Positions 21,911-34,430 of a stretch of 64,000 bases of DNA are shown piece by piece. Numbering within the stretch: the stretch's first letter is position 1; each line of letters begins with the position of its first letter. The notes beneath the pieces were generated by a model. It had not been told where the DNA came from, ran no database searches, and saw nothing but the letters and a program-made list of their open reading frames with translations. A program made the translations under genes and the position numbers. This DNA comes from Arachis hypogaea (lineage: Eukaryota; Streptophyta; Magnoliopsida; Fabales; Fabaceae), in NCBI RefSeq assembly GCF_003086295.3, contig NC_092054.1:20370144-20434143 (forward strand), in the 5' to 3' direction.

Positions 21911-22749
21911 AATAATAATTTAGATTCAGAACTCCTACATTACATTCAAATTCAAACCATCAACCATGAACAATAATTTTCACAAACAAAAAAATTATTC
22001 AACTACAGAATTATAAACTACTAACGAACTACATTAACTAGATTCGAACCACACCTCAGCCACTTAATTCGATTCAAAACAATAATTTAATTTGACCTGG
22101 TTCAATTGACAATCTGAACTTGAATCATTCATTATTTTCGAAAATAAAATACCTATTCAAAGCTGATTTCACTACTTGATTTTAAAAAATTTGATCCAAA
22201 TCTTCAAATCAGATAAAAGAGCATTGATTTTGAACAAAGAGAACATAGAGAACGAAGAGAATATATAGATCGCAGAGATGCAAGAGAACATAGAGAATGC
22301 AAAAAATGCTAAAAAAATTAAAAAAAATGAAATTCACATGAAAAAGGCAGCTATATCTTCGCGCGTTAAGTCAAAAGTTTGTTTGAGATAGTGGTGCGTG
22401 GAGGTGAATTAAGTTAAAGCTACTTGGTTGAACTTGATTGATTAAATAACTTGGATGTAGAGATTAATGGTGATTTTATCATTATGATTAGATTGTATTT
22501 AGGTATAAATTTAGTACCATAGTATTTCTTGTATTGATTTAGTTTGATATTAGATTTATTTTATCATTATAATTAAATTGTATCTAAGCATAGATTAATA
22601 TAGAATGTATGTAATTCTCGTATTAATTCCATGTTGATACTATTTAATATTAGATTGATTTCATTTTACAATTGAATTATATCTTTAACTTATAAATAGA
22701 TACTCATTCAAATACTAAGAATAATGTTAGTTCATTTTTGTTTGTTATA
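21911..22749. other. Right end of the FAR1-class MULE and flanking DNA
   Basis: Up to 22440 this is the untranslated left part of the transposase gene and the right inverted end; around 22240-22310 it is rich in GAGAACATAGAGAA-type repeats. From 22441 the DNA is AT-rich without features. Confidence 0.5.
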
Positions 22750-22934
22750 AAAGCTAACAATAATGACCTTCATTTTTATTATCGATAAAAATAACCTTTA
22801 ATAATTTAAAAAAGTACATGAAATACCCAGCCATCAAGAGAGACATTCTTTGTTAACAGAAATGTCTGATGTGGCAAACAAAATGTAAATGTGGCATATA
22901 CTCTCCTTAGCAATTACCCATTCGGCCGTTTCAT

Positions 22935-22990
<56 letters not shown>

Positions 22991-24013
22991 CTTTACCTCT
23001 CATTTCTTCCTCTTCCTTGTGGCGTTGTCTTTATTATCAACCCCAAATTTGTTAATCCTAAACCCCCAATGTTTAATAAAAAAACAGATCATCCTCCACC
23101 GCCACCTTTCTCGCCTCCGCTACTTCCTCTTTCCAACCGAAGCCGTCCTGCAAACCAACAAGCCATCATGGTCCCACAAGCCCGTTTCTATTTTGTTCCT
23201 GACAACCCAACAAACCCAACAAGCAAACACTATCTTCTTCTCATTCTGATGTCATAGCCACCGCCGTAGCTTCGTCTTCTTCTCTTCCCAACGCCAGAAA
23301 CTACATCACAACAAGCAGAAACTACACCCATAACTAGAACGCGAGGATGATCGGAACCGGAAGGCAAGTGTGATGGTCAGAACTGGAAGGCGAGTACCAC
23401 AACCAGAACTAGAAGGCGAACACGACTGGATATGTAAGGCGAGCTTAACGGGATGGGAGTTGGCTCCTTCGTTGTCGTCGGAAGGCATGCTCGGACAGGG
23501 GCATCGATGCATTGATGCAGTGGCGGTGAGCCTGAGAAGGAAGGTCAGAGACAGAGAAGGATGAGTAAGGTGGAGAGAAGGATGTTGCTCCGGCGGTGCA
23601 AGTCGGCGTTAGAGGCGATCTCGGCAGAGTTGGCAGGGACGATTTTGTGAGTGGTTTCATGGGTTCTTGTTGCTGTTGTTGTTAGTAGAGAGAGACTCAG
23701 AAATGTTGAATGAGAAAAAATGGGGATGTAGATATAGAAATGGAAAATTTGAAACAAGGGAAAGAGAGAAATTTGGAAGATTAGGGATTTAATTGGGAAA
23801 ATTAGGATTTTAATTTGGAAATTGAAACCCTAAATTTTAAACGGTGCCACATCATTAGTTACAGATGTCACATTTGTATTCTGTTTTTCACATCAGATAT
23901 TTCTGTTAACGGAGAATGTCTCTTTTGACGGTTGGATATTTCGTGCACGTTTTTAAATTATTAAAGGTTATTTTTGTCGATAATAAAAGTGAAGGTCATT
24001 ATTGTCAGCGTTT
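22750..24013. mobile_element. Non-autonomous element with about 150-bp inverted ends
   Basis: 22750-22900 pairs with the inverse of 23855-24013 over about 150 bp. Shared blocks include ACAATAATGACCTTCA, AAAATAACCTTTAATAATTT, AGAGACATTCT and GTTAACAGAAAT.TCTGATGTG. The interior holds a (TC)n run and a C-rich/GC-rich block (23090-23660) with open frames on both strands but no recognised protein motif. Long inverted ends and a foreign-looking interior suit a Mutator-type, possibly gene-fragment-carrying (Pack-MULE) element. I could not confirm a target duplication. Confidence 0.78.
22936..22989. repeat. (TC)n microsatellite
   Basis: About 54 bases of alternating C and T just inside the left inverted end of the 22750 element. 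It creates the Leu-Ser repeat seen in the overlapping frame, which is not a real protein feature. Confidence 0.97.
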
Positions 24014-25876
24014 GAATTATTCGATGACATTTTTTTAATCCTTTAGTCATATTACATGAACAATTTAGACATTTAAATACAAATACATATTGGAATAAAA
24101 AATAATAGCATATCAATATTTATAATTAAATTTTATAAATAATATAGTCAGACTTAATCTACATTATTTATACTCAAAATACAAATAAATTAAACTATAT
24201 GATAGTTATTAACTTTTTGTCTTCGTTGAAATTTGATCATATTGCTGTAAAAAAATGCTTTGTGCATTCTCTTATTCAAAGTTTGATTATCCTATTATAG
24301 AGAGTTTGACTACTTTAATATTCATTATTCATTTTTTGTAAAATTATTTATATTGTAAAAAAATATTCTAATTTATCTTCAATGTTTAGGGTTATTTCAA
24401 ATATTTTTCTAACTTTTATACCTAATATTTAAATAATTAGTAAAATATTTTTAAAATAAATATAATTAGACTATCCCAATTTTTACCACTTTTACTAATT
24501 ATACTTTATTTTTTCTAAATAAATAAAAGTATAATTATTCACTTTTAGGGATAGAAATAAGTAAAAATAGGACAAATCAGATTTCACCCTTAATAAATCA
24601 GATATGTAATATAGTTACTTAACTTAAATCTGATATCCAGTCTATTATAAATTATTTTTTTAAGTATTGATCCTAGTTTGAATCCTGTTAACAAGTTTGA
24701 CATTTTTTTTCTTATGAAAGGGATATCTAACAACCTTTTCTAAAAAAAATATTCTTTTATTAGAAAAATTACTTACAAGCAATATAACAAATTCAATATT
24801 TATAACCTTATCTAAATTTTTAAATATTTAAAATATGCAAAAATATTTATAATAACGTATACGAAATTTAAAAAATTTAATAAATTTTAGTTATAAAAAA
24901 ATTATTTACACATCTAATTTGATTTTAATTACATAGGCAAGTAAACCTATTAAGATAGTTAAGCTTATTTGGATTTAGCCTGTTGATACATTTATAATTT
25001 TAAAACAATTTAAGTATAAGCCTATTTTATGACGAGTCAAGTTGGCCAAACACAGGTCAAACTATAAGTCTCTAACTAGCGATCTAACTTATTTCAACCT
25101 ATATTCATTGTACATTATCAAGTATTAACGATAATTTTAAACCATGATATACTTTCCTTCAAGGAAATAGTTTTTATATAGTGTATAAACTATTGGTTAT
25201 AATAAAATAAGCAAATGCAAATAATTAAGACTTGTTTTAGTAAAGATTTTACATTTCAAAAAGCAGCTCATAAAAGATAGTTTTTTAAAAATAGCTTTTT
25301 AAAAGTTATAGTATCTATATTTGATAAATTAAATTAAAAAATAATACCCCAAATAACTCCCTAAAGAATTGGCCATCCAACAGATACGTCTTCTAAGAAA
25401 ACTAACTAGGTCTTCAGTCTCAAAGATCTTTTAAAATATGCTAGATACGTCCCCACACCAGGTTGAGCCGGTTAAAATGTTAGTCTCTGTCCTACGCAGA
25501 GGTTTATAGTCTGATGTATCCGGTCAATTAAGTGATACGCATCACTTTAACGACATTTTAGTCCCTTATACATGTGGCTAAGATACCATCATTTTATCGC
25601 AACTCAAAAAAATGCCATTTTAAATGGACATATTCGTCCCAACTTTGTAGCCTAGATGTGCAAAAACAATGACTTTTTAAAAGGGGGACCATCTATAAGA
25701 TTAGGGTATCTTTTTCAACCTTCTTCAAACCTAAACCCAAAGTGATTTTCCTCCTATATTTTTGAGTGAGAGTGAGAGCGATCGACACGGGGGAAAGAAA
25801 TTCGGTAATGACGAGCGAAGGTAGGACATCAACAACAAGTAAGCGACAAGGTAGGAGACCTGTTAGTGATGAGTTG
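24014..25876. other. AT-rich intergenic DNA
   Basis: No gene or transposon end was recognised. The part from 25340 to 25870 is less AT-rich and contains no long frame. Confidence 0.5.
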
Positions 25877-28147
25877 TGTAACACCCCGTTACCCTAAGCC
25901 TTACCTCTAGCCATAAAGCGAAGTATAACAAAGCGTCACAACAGTTCTAAAGCTCATACAGTAATAAATATAGAAGGAAATAGTAATACTAGAAGCCCGA
26001 TGAAAGAATAAAGTTCAAAATCGTATAAAGCGGATTTACAAAGCGCGAAGCATTCATACACGATAACTAAAAGCATAAAGGAGCAAGATATAACATGAGA
26101 CGTAAAATAATAATAATAAAGATAGATATATATATAAGTATGATAGTCATAGAGTACTAATCGTAGCTCGCGGAATTTAGGCCGACTAGTTATATACAGG
26201 CATAACAGAGTTTTTGAGTTAAAACAGCATATACAACTTATCTCTCAAAGTAAGCCTCTAGGGCAACAAAGTATAATAACAAAAGTGAGAGAACTACAAT
26301 ATAATAACCAAAATACAGAGATGACAAAAGATCCTCTGCTCTGTCACCATCCGTAAACTCACCGAGATGGGTTGCGACCTGCATTTGAAAAATAACAACA
26401 ACATATGGTATGAGAACCGGAGGTTTTCAGTATGCTAATAGATCCTAATATATAAGATATAAGGTTCCAAGACACCGAAGGCAATCCTAGAACTTCACAT
26501 CAAACAGATATTCAAGCTTAAAAATAAATAACTTAAACCATAAACCATAAACATGGTTATCTAAACTTAGGGATTTCTAACTAATACCAATTCACACTGC
26601 TGTATCCCACAGCCTTCGCCAACCTAACCTCCGTACGATCCCATCGCCACTGCCTTCCGATCCTCCTCAATGCCAGTAAGACACATCTAATGCAAACAAG
26701 TAAAGCACAAATAGTATTCATGTATAACAGGTAAATCAACTAGCATTTATACATATTATTCAAATAGGCATAACTTAAGTAGTCAAAGCCTACCACTCAG
26801 AGTCTTATGCTTAAGTCATAAAATTGAGGTGGCAAGGTATTACGACCTCTAAAAGTAAAAATATATATAACATTATTTGAAAGAAATTTTATCTAGGAGC
26901 CTTTGAATGAAGTTAAAACGAAAATGCTAAACAGAAAAGCGCATCACTCGTGTAAACAATAAACTTAAACTGATGAGATATGAGTGAAGGACATATACAT
27001 AGGAAAAGAATTCCAAAGATACAGATAACAAAACTTCTGACTCAGCTCGCAAAAATAAACTGGCCAAAGCATATAAGCATGCATACATATAAGCATGAGA
27101 ACCCAAAAGAAACCCCACAATACAGACTACAAAACCTGTTTCTCCAAATCAACCTCTAAGAAGGATAAAACATAATATATACAATGGAGATATAAGTAGC
27201 TATATATATAACAAAGCCAAAATATAAACCCAAAAGCTAGAGTCCTTCACTTCAGAAACTTCCAGAATGTCTCAGCGGGGTGCCTCACATCCTGCATCTG
27301 AAAACCACAGAATATGTATGGGGTGAGAACCAGAGGTTCTCAGCATAGTAACAGTGCCCACATAACTAATATATAATGTCCCGGGAAAGCCGAAGGCAAC
27401 CCTAGAACTTTCGACATATGATTACAAGATTAAAACTAACATTGAAACCCATGAATAGGGTAGGTCATGAAAGGTCCTAAATCTTAATTAAACTTTAACT
27501 GAAACTCTCAACTTCTCACCTCCCTCCACAAACCTCCTAACTCCGGTAGAACTACACAGATAAATAAAACAGACAAAGACAAATACAAGTAGATTATAGT
27601 TATTGCAGGTAGTAAATATAGCAGGTAAACATAATAATCACATAGGCAAGCATAATTAATGCACAATCAATCAAAACACACATATGCATATGATGTATGC
27701 CTCTCCTATGGCTGGTGATATCATCTGTCGGTTTTATAGCCAACCCGATACGTCCTGGTAGCTAACCATGGACAGAAACACCCATTGTGGAGCAAGTGGG
27801 TTTGAGCTACAACCCCATGCTACTACCCGCTTAACCCAGAGCCAGTGGAATAATCCACTACTGCTGCTACTACCTAGGCGTCACATACACTGGCCTGGAA
27901 CAAGCGGGATGAACCACAATCCTTGTTACTGTCCAGGTATCACAATCACTGACCTGGAGAAAGCGGGACGAACCACAATGCTTGCTATTGCCCAGGTATC
28001 TCATTCAAGAATTCATTCAATCTCAAGTCAATCATTAATTATTAATTCATCAACATTTTATCATCAATCATTCTCATGTATCATATTCATTCAAAATTCT
28101 ATAATTAACTCAGTTTTTCATAATTCTCTTTCCTCAACTCATACTTC
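25877..28147 (-). mobile_element. Family E long LTR, outer part (interrupted by element A)
   Basis: It begins TGTAACACCCCG at 25877 and contains no coding sequence. It continues at 38872 after element A; together the two parts make about 3.4 kb ending GGGTTTTACA at 39999. TG..CA ends and, next to 39999, a purine-rich tract on the minus strand (GTTAGGAGGGTAGAA) suggest a 3' LTR of a minus-strand retroelement. Sequence inside is partly duplicated: about 26380-26480 (TATGAGAACCGGAGGTTTTC, CCGAAGGCAATCCTAGAACTT) resembles 27290-27410. The lineage is not identifiable without its coding region. Confidence 0.6.
27872..28000. repeat. Tandem repeat, about 60 bp, two clear copies
   Basis: CCTGGA.AAAGCGGGA.GAACCACAAT..TTG.TA.TG.CCAGGTATC occurs twice, with a weaker version upstream from 27781. 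It lies in the family E LTR. Confidence 0.8.
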
Positions 28148-30486
28148 TGATGCCAGGGCATTTTGGCCAGTTTCACTGACCTTTTCTTTACTGTTTTAGG
28201 GTAGTTTCATGCATTTTCTTAGGAAATAAGCAAGTTTTGGGTAGAATTTCACTTACATCTTGATTCAAGCAAATATTGTGCACTTTACATGATTTCATGA
28301 GAATTATGCAAGAATTGTATAACAACCTGGATGATGCATGTCTCATGATTTGAATTAGAACTTTGATGCACTCTATTGCTTGATTTCAGGACAAAGGAAG
28401 CAAGGAAGAACCACATTAGCAGCCACGTTAGTTTAACTAATGTAACCACTAACGTGGGATGGGAGCTAGCTTGCAACGTTAATGAGAAAAGTAATAGCCA
28501 ATAACGTCCTCGAAGCCATCATAGCCCACGTTAAGAGTCACGTTAACTAAGTTAACGTGAACTCTAACATGGAAGAAGGAAATAAAGCCAACGTTAGTGA
28601 CACTCACCTTTGTCACTAACGTTGGACCAAGCTCATATTGGCCACGTTAAGAGCCACGTTAACTCAGTTAACGTGGACTCTAACATGGGGAAGCAAAAGA
28701 ATGGCCAACATTAGTGACACTCACCTTTGTCACTAACGTTGGACTAAGCCACTTTGAGCCACGTTAGTTGCCACGTTAACTTAGTTAACGTGGAAGCTAA
28801 CATGGAGGGAGCAAGAATCGCCAACGTTAGTGACACTCACCTTTGTCACTAACGTTGGAATGAGCCACTATGAGCAACGTTAACTCCCACGTTAACTTAG
28901 TTAACGTGGAAGCTAACATGGATGAAAGAATGATGAGCCAACGTTAGTGACACTCACCTTTGTCACTAACGTTGGAGATGGCTATCACCACTACGTTAGA
29001 AGCCACGTTAACCTAGTTAACGTGAACTCTAACGTGGGAAGTAGGGGCATTTTGAAACGTTAGTAACAAAGGTAAGTGTCACTAACGTTTTTGAAGATTT
29101 GACAAGCCTACGTTAAAGGTCACGTTAGCCACACTAACGTGAACTCTAACATAGGGAAGGGAGGATTCTCAACGTTATTGGAAAAGGTAAGTCCCAATAA
29201 CGTGTGCGAAGGATCAAGAGGCAACGTTAGTGGTCACGTTGGTGCCACTAATGTTGAAGTTAACGTGGATCACCCTTGGGTTAGGAACGTTAGTGAAAAA
29301 GGTGACTGCCACTAACGTTCTCGAACCCACACTTTCACTTAACGTTAACGCCACTAACGTCCTAAGCTAAAAGTCCCTGCCTACTTCATACTTTCTCTCT
29401 GCAAGTAAAGCTAAGCCCACTGAAGAGGATAACTGCTTCAAACTCAAGATCCAAAGGCCCATATCCAAGATTTGAAGAACCAACTAGAAGATCAGAAGAG
29501 TAGTATATATATGGGTAGTTTTGAATCAAATAGGGGGTTGGAAAATTGAAGAACTACTCTCTGTATTTTACTTTCACTGTAACTTATAGTTTAATTCTCA
29601 GAATGTACTCTCCATCTATACTTTTCATTCCCAGAGCTATGAACAACTAAACCCCTTTCATTGGGTTAGGGAGCTCTGTTGTAATTTGATGGATCAATAT
29701 TAGTTTTCATTATTCTTCTTCTATCTTTTCTCTTGATTTTACTAGAAAGCTTTCAATCTTCATTAAATTGGGTAGTTATCTTGGAAAAGAAGCTATTCAT
29801 ACCTGGATCTCTTCGAAACTTTGGAAGAGGAATGAAGAGATCATGCTAGAAATTCTTTCTCATGTTGGACCAAATTGGGGTTTGGATGGATATAGTGACA
29901 TATAATCCTACCAACACTTTGATTTGGAAATACATGTGGTATAATCAGTGACCATACTTCATCTCTTATCATGAGCAATTGACTAAGGAATTGGCTATTG
30001 ATTAAGATTTGAGAGATTGAATTACCAAGAAATTGGAATTCGATCACTTAAGATTGCCAAGGAGATCAATGAATGCATTGATTGAGGAAGAGATGAAAAT
30101 GAACTTGTTCCGGAGAATGCAACATCTCCTAAGCCCAATGAATTCCCCATTTCTGATCTTACCCATTCTCTATAGATTCTGCAATCTACTTTTATAAGCA
30201 TCTTCCCCATTCCCATTTAAGATTCTGCAATTTACTTTCGGCCATTTACATTCAGCTCTTTATTTCCAGCATTTGCATTTTCTGCTATTTACTTTCTCGC
30301 CATTTAATTTTCTGCAAATCTCAAATCTAATCCTGCTTAGTTCAACTAGAACATTCCTCTAATTAAAGTTGCTTGACCAATCAATCCCTATGGGATTCGA
30401 CCTCACTCTATTGTGAGTTTTTACTTGACGACAATTCGGTATACTTGCGGAAGGAAAATTGTTGAGAGACAAGTTTTCATGCATCA
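28148..30486 (+). repeat. 5' LTR of element A
   Basis: It starts TGATGCCAGGGCATTTTGG and ends ..CATGCATCA. By eye it differs from the 3' LTR at about 60 positions (near 2.6%) with no insertion or deletion. 28420-29370 is a dense array of hairpins. The rest is AT-rich, with a TATATATATGG-type stretch near 29503 that could serve as its TATA box. Confidence 0.95.
28420..29370. repeat. Hairpin array in the 5' LTR of element A
   Basis: Two alternating palindromes are repeated about every 115-120 bp. The first is CCACGTTAACTTAGTTAACGTGG and variants (near 28537, 28655, 28772, 28887, 29005). The second has arms AACGTTAGTGACA and TGTCACTAACGTT around CTCACCTT (near 28590, 28707, 28821, 28940, and inverted near 29057). 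Later units use AACGTTATTGG and AACGTTAGTG arms. The core ACGT recurs dozens of times; ACGT is also the core of plant bZIP-binding sites. Confidence 0.93.
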
Positions 30487-30492
30487 AGTTTA

Positions 30493-30510
30493 TGGCGCCG
30501 TTGTCGGGGA
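30493..30510 (+). other. Primer-binding site of element A
   Basis: TGGCGCCGTTGTCGGGGA lies 6 bp after the LTR. It matches, with one change, the TGGCGCCGTTGCCGGGGA type used by Athila-like plant elements and generally attributed to tRNA-Asp. Confidence 0.85.
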
Positions 30511-30767
30511 TTGATTTTGTATCAACAATGATTAAATTGGAGGATAACTAGATTGAGAATTTTTCTTTTGTTTGATTTAAAATTCTGTTTGAGCTATTTA
30601 CTTTCAGTTTAGTTATTTTCTCCCCTTTCCCCTACTTTTATTTTAGTTGTTTAGAATTCAGTCCACTAACCCACTAACTGTTTGATATATTGCATCACTC
30701 ACACTAACATCAATTCTAACAGAAATACTTTCTGCATCTATTTCCTTGCTTGTGCCTTGTTGGTTGT

Positions 30768-33254
30768 ATGACAGGGAGAAGAAGCGGGGCTTCAACTTCC
30801 TTTGATTCTGAACCTGAGAGGACCTTCCTTAGATTAAGGAGGGAAGCAAGAGGAAATAGAGTAGTTAGTGCTGAGGAAGAGGAGGAGTATTTTGAACCAA
30901 ACATGGATGAAAATATGGAGAACCATCATGAAGAAGAGGCTCACAACCATGGCAGAGAAGGTCCAGCACATCAGGCTGGGCAAGAGAGAAGGGTTCTGGG
31001 TTCGTACATCAATCCAAACCCAGGAAATTACGAAAGTAGCATCCAAAGGCCAACCATACATGCCAACAACTTTGAACTAAAGTCACAGCTCATCACCCTT
31101 ATTCAGAACAATTGTTCATTCGGAGGGAGTGTCCAAGAAGACCCCAATCAACATCTAACCACCTTCCTGAGGATATGTGATACTGTGAAGTCTAATGGTG
31201 TTCATCCTGACACCTATAGACTACTTCTGTTCCCTTTCTCACTCAAGGACAAGGCATCTAAATGGCTGGAGTCCTTCCCAAAGGAGAGTTTAGCAACCTG
31301 GGAAGATGTGGTGAACAAATTCTTGGCCAGATTCTATCCTCCTCAACAGATCAACAGGTTGAGAGCTGAGGTACAAACCTTCAGGTAGCAAGATGGTGAG
31401 ACTCTATATGAAGCATGGGAGAGGTTTAAGGACCTGACAAGAAGGTGTCCACCAGATATGTTCAATGAATGGGTGCAGCTGCACATTTTCTATGAAGGTC
31501 TTTCTTATGAATCGAAGAAGGCAGTAGACCACTCATCCGGGGGATCTCTGAACAAGAAGAAGACCATTGAAGAAGCCATAGATGTCATTGAGACTGTAGC
31601 TGAGAATGACTACTTCTATGCTTCTGAAAGAGGCAACATTAGAGGAGTGATAGAGCTAAACAATGTGGATACACTGCTGGCCCAAAACAAGCTTATCACC
31701 AAGCAGCTGGCTGATCTTACCAAGAAGATGGAGAGGAACCAAGTAGCAGCAATCACCACCTCATCAGCAACCCAAGAGGGAGTGAAAGTAGAGGCAGAGT
31801 ATGAGCAAGAACAAGCCAACTACATTGGAAACTCACCTAGGAAAGCACATGATCCATACTCCAAGACCTACAATCCTGGTTGGAGGAACCACCCAAACTT
31901 TGGGTGGGGAAATCAACAAGACCAAGACCAAGATCAGAGATGCCACAACCCCAACAACAATGCAGCCCACCAACATTCCACGCAAAGATCATATCAACAC
32001 CCACCTAACAACACACCTCAACATCCATACCAAAGCCAAAACGGCCCTTTTCATCCCTCCAACCTCAACTCACCATCATCTGAAGATAGACTCTCAAGGA
32101 TTGAGACTATACTTGAAGGCATATGCAAAGAGATTTAAGATAACAAGGTGTTCAAAGAGGAGGTGTGAGCCAGTATCGAGAACCAGGGAGACACCATCAA
32201 GAGGCTGGAATTTCAAGTGGGATACTTATCTGAGAAGATTCCCAAACCTACTAATAGCTTTCCGAGTGACACAGAGAAAAATCCGAGAGGTGAAGCAAAG
32301 AAAGTCAGATGGGAAGATTGCAAGATGGTTACTATAAGTGATAAGGAGACTGAGGAAGAGCTGAACAACCCATTAGAACAACCTGAAGATACTTTCACAG
32401 GAAAGCAAGGGGAGAATCATCAAGAAACCACAATTACATAGAAGGAGCTGACACAGAAGGAGCTGCTGAGACTCTATGCACCCTTTCCCCAATTACTAAA
32501 TGGCTGTGTAGAGAAGAGAATATACTCAAGGTTTCTTGACATGTTTGCATCCCTCCATGTAAACATACCATTCATCAAGGCCCTTCAGCGAATGCCCTCA
32601 TACATTAAGTATATGAAGGAGCTGTTGACCAGAAAAAGCTCACTCAAGAGAGGACAAACAATAGTGATGAATAAGGAGTGCAGTGCCCTCATTCAACCCG
32701 AGTTGCCTACAAAAAGGAAGGACCCAGGGAGTTTTCACATCCCCTGTGCCATAGGGGAAACCATGTTTAATAAAGGACTTTGCGATTTGGGAGCAAGCAT
32801 CAACTTGATGCCTTTATCCCTTATGAAGAGGCTGCATATCAATGAGATAATGCCCACAGATGTAGTCATCAGACTGGCTGACAAGACTAAAAAACAAGCA
32901 GTAGGAGTGGTTGAAAATGTGCTGGTGAAGGTTGGAAACTACTTCCTTCCCACAGATTTTGTCATATTGGAAATGGAGGAAAGTCATCTCCATCCAATCA
33001 TATTGGGGAGACCATTCCTAGCCACAGCCAGAGCACTTATAGATGTGGAGCGAGGAGAGCTAATTTTGAGGATCCATGATGAACAACTCACATTCAATGT
33101 TTTCAAACCCTCACAAGAAACAGATCAAGAGAACCAAGAACCAAAGAAAGATCACAATGAGATACTGATAGAAGAAACAAGCACTGAAGCACAACCAGCA
33201 CATCTGGGAGTCCCCTTGGTTGAAAAAAAGATAATCAACAGCTGTCACAGCTAG
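30768..33254 (+). pseudogene. Element A gag-protease ORF with four nonsense codons
   Basis: The first ATG in frame is at 30768, and the same frame runs to a stop at 33252. Residues about 100-260 form a retrotransposon gag domain (FPFSLKDKASKWLESFPKES, FYEGLSYESKKAVDHSSGGS). A Gln/Asn/His-rich tail follows. From about 32690 a retropepsin-like domain appears, with CDLGASINLMP near 32785 (D-x-GAS in place of DTGAS) and IILGRPFLATA near 33000. Stops interrupt the frame at 31386 (TAG), 32136 (TAA), 32166 (TGA) and 32439 (TAG), with no frameshift. Gag forms the particle and protease would cut the polyprotein. Where full elements continue into reverse transcriptase, this one ends. Confidence 0.88.
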
Positions 33255-34430
33255 AGAAAACTCAAGTGGAGCCAAAACCACCAGAATCACATGAGACCGG
33301 CAACAAAATCTCCACAGGAAAAGAGACCACAAAAAGCAGGATAACAGCAAAGAAGAAGGTACCAAGGAGATGGAGGAACAAGAAGATCCCTACAGAAGAT
33401 TTCTCTCCAGGAGATAAAGTGATCTCAGCTTACTTCCCAGCTATTCCCCCCCAATCTCCCCACTATCCCATCTCAGCTACCTAAAGTCTTTACCATCAAC
33501 AGAGTTCTCTTCCTAGAACATGTGGAGATCCTTGATGAAGCCAATGGAGATAGATTTACTGCAAGGGGGGAGGACTTGAAGCACTACCAACCACCCTGAT
33601 AAAGGCAGAACGTCAAGCTAGTGACGCTAAAGAAGTGCTTCATGGGAGGCAACTCATGTTTTACATGCTTTTAAAAATAGTTAATAATGCAAGGTTGATG
33701 AATTTCAAATCAACTTGATATGCACTTGAATGAATCCTTGTGTGCAACATATAGTGAGGAACAAGTTTGGTGTTTAAGGCACACTAAGAGAACATAAATG
33801 TAACCCACATCATGTCACTCTTAGAGGCCTTGAACGAATCTTTTACACCACATGGCACCAAACTAAGTTTGGTGTTGCCAATGTTGCATACACGGATGTT
33901 GAGTTAGTCAGTTGGTTTGCACTCATGAATAGCATTTAGTTAGTTAAAAACAAAAACTTTAAAAAGTAGTTAGCCTTTTAATTTTGCCGCCACTTTCTAT
34001 AAATGTGTTTTTAATCACATTTCTTTTATTTTGTAGGAGCATTGATGGGGCAATTGAAGGGTTCGGATAACACAAAAGAAAGATACTACACACGTGTCTT
34101 CAAGGGGATTGTATTGGGAATGGTTGCCATGCAACATTGGAAGAAGAACAAGCTTGGAAACTAAACCAACCCCATCATAAAGTTGGTGATCCTTGTGCTC
34201 ACCCATGCTAAACCCCATCCGTCCATCACACAACCACCCCATCAATCCACACCTTTTATTCACTCATCACTTTCCTATGTAAGTGAGTCCTAGTCCGTAC
34301 TTCCCTTCACATTCCAATTCCGATTCCTTACACTACACACCTTCGGCATCCCTTCATCACACCCTGTCTCTACTGGCCAATTTCACCACTCATCACTAAC
34401 CTCAACACCCTTTCTTTTCAAAAGTCACTC
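33255..34430. other. Element A untranslated stretch between protease and the 3' ORF
   Basis: 33266-33484 remains open in another frame and has a basic tail (KKKVPRRWRNKK) ending near SPGDKVISAYFP, a motif that resembles the end of Athila-like polyproteins; it may be what remains after loss of pol. Copies of AAGTTTGGTGTT occur near 33767 and 33868. Confidence 0.55.

Larger units (their letters stand above)
13407..22440 (-). mobile_element. Large FAR1-class MULE carrying two genes, about 9 kb
   Basis: The left end CAATCAAGTTCAACTAAGT (13407-13425) matches the reverse complement of 22422-22440 with one mismatch. Between them lie a FAR1-like transposase on the minus strand (19545-21910) and a second multi-exon gene on the plus strand (14554-18770), so the two genes converge. 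About 190-bp repeats follow the left end. Both genes are broken, so the copy is non-autonomous now. The inverted ends may extend outwards beyond the best-matching core; I could not find a matching 9-bp target duplication. Confidence 0.7.

Noticed and set aside
22889..23257. A 122-codon frame with a Leu-Ser repeat
   Set aside because: The repeat is a translated (TC)n microsatellite; the frame begins within an inverted end of a transposon.
28420..29370. CRISPR-like look of regularly spaced repeats in the LTR of element A
   Set aside because: Spacers are themselves related, repeats are palindromes of two alternating types, and the array lies in a plant LTR present twice.
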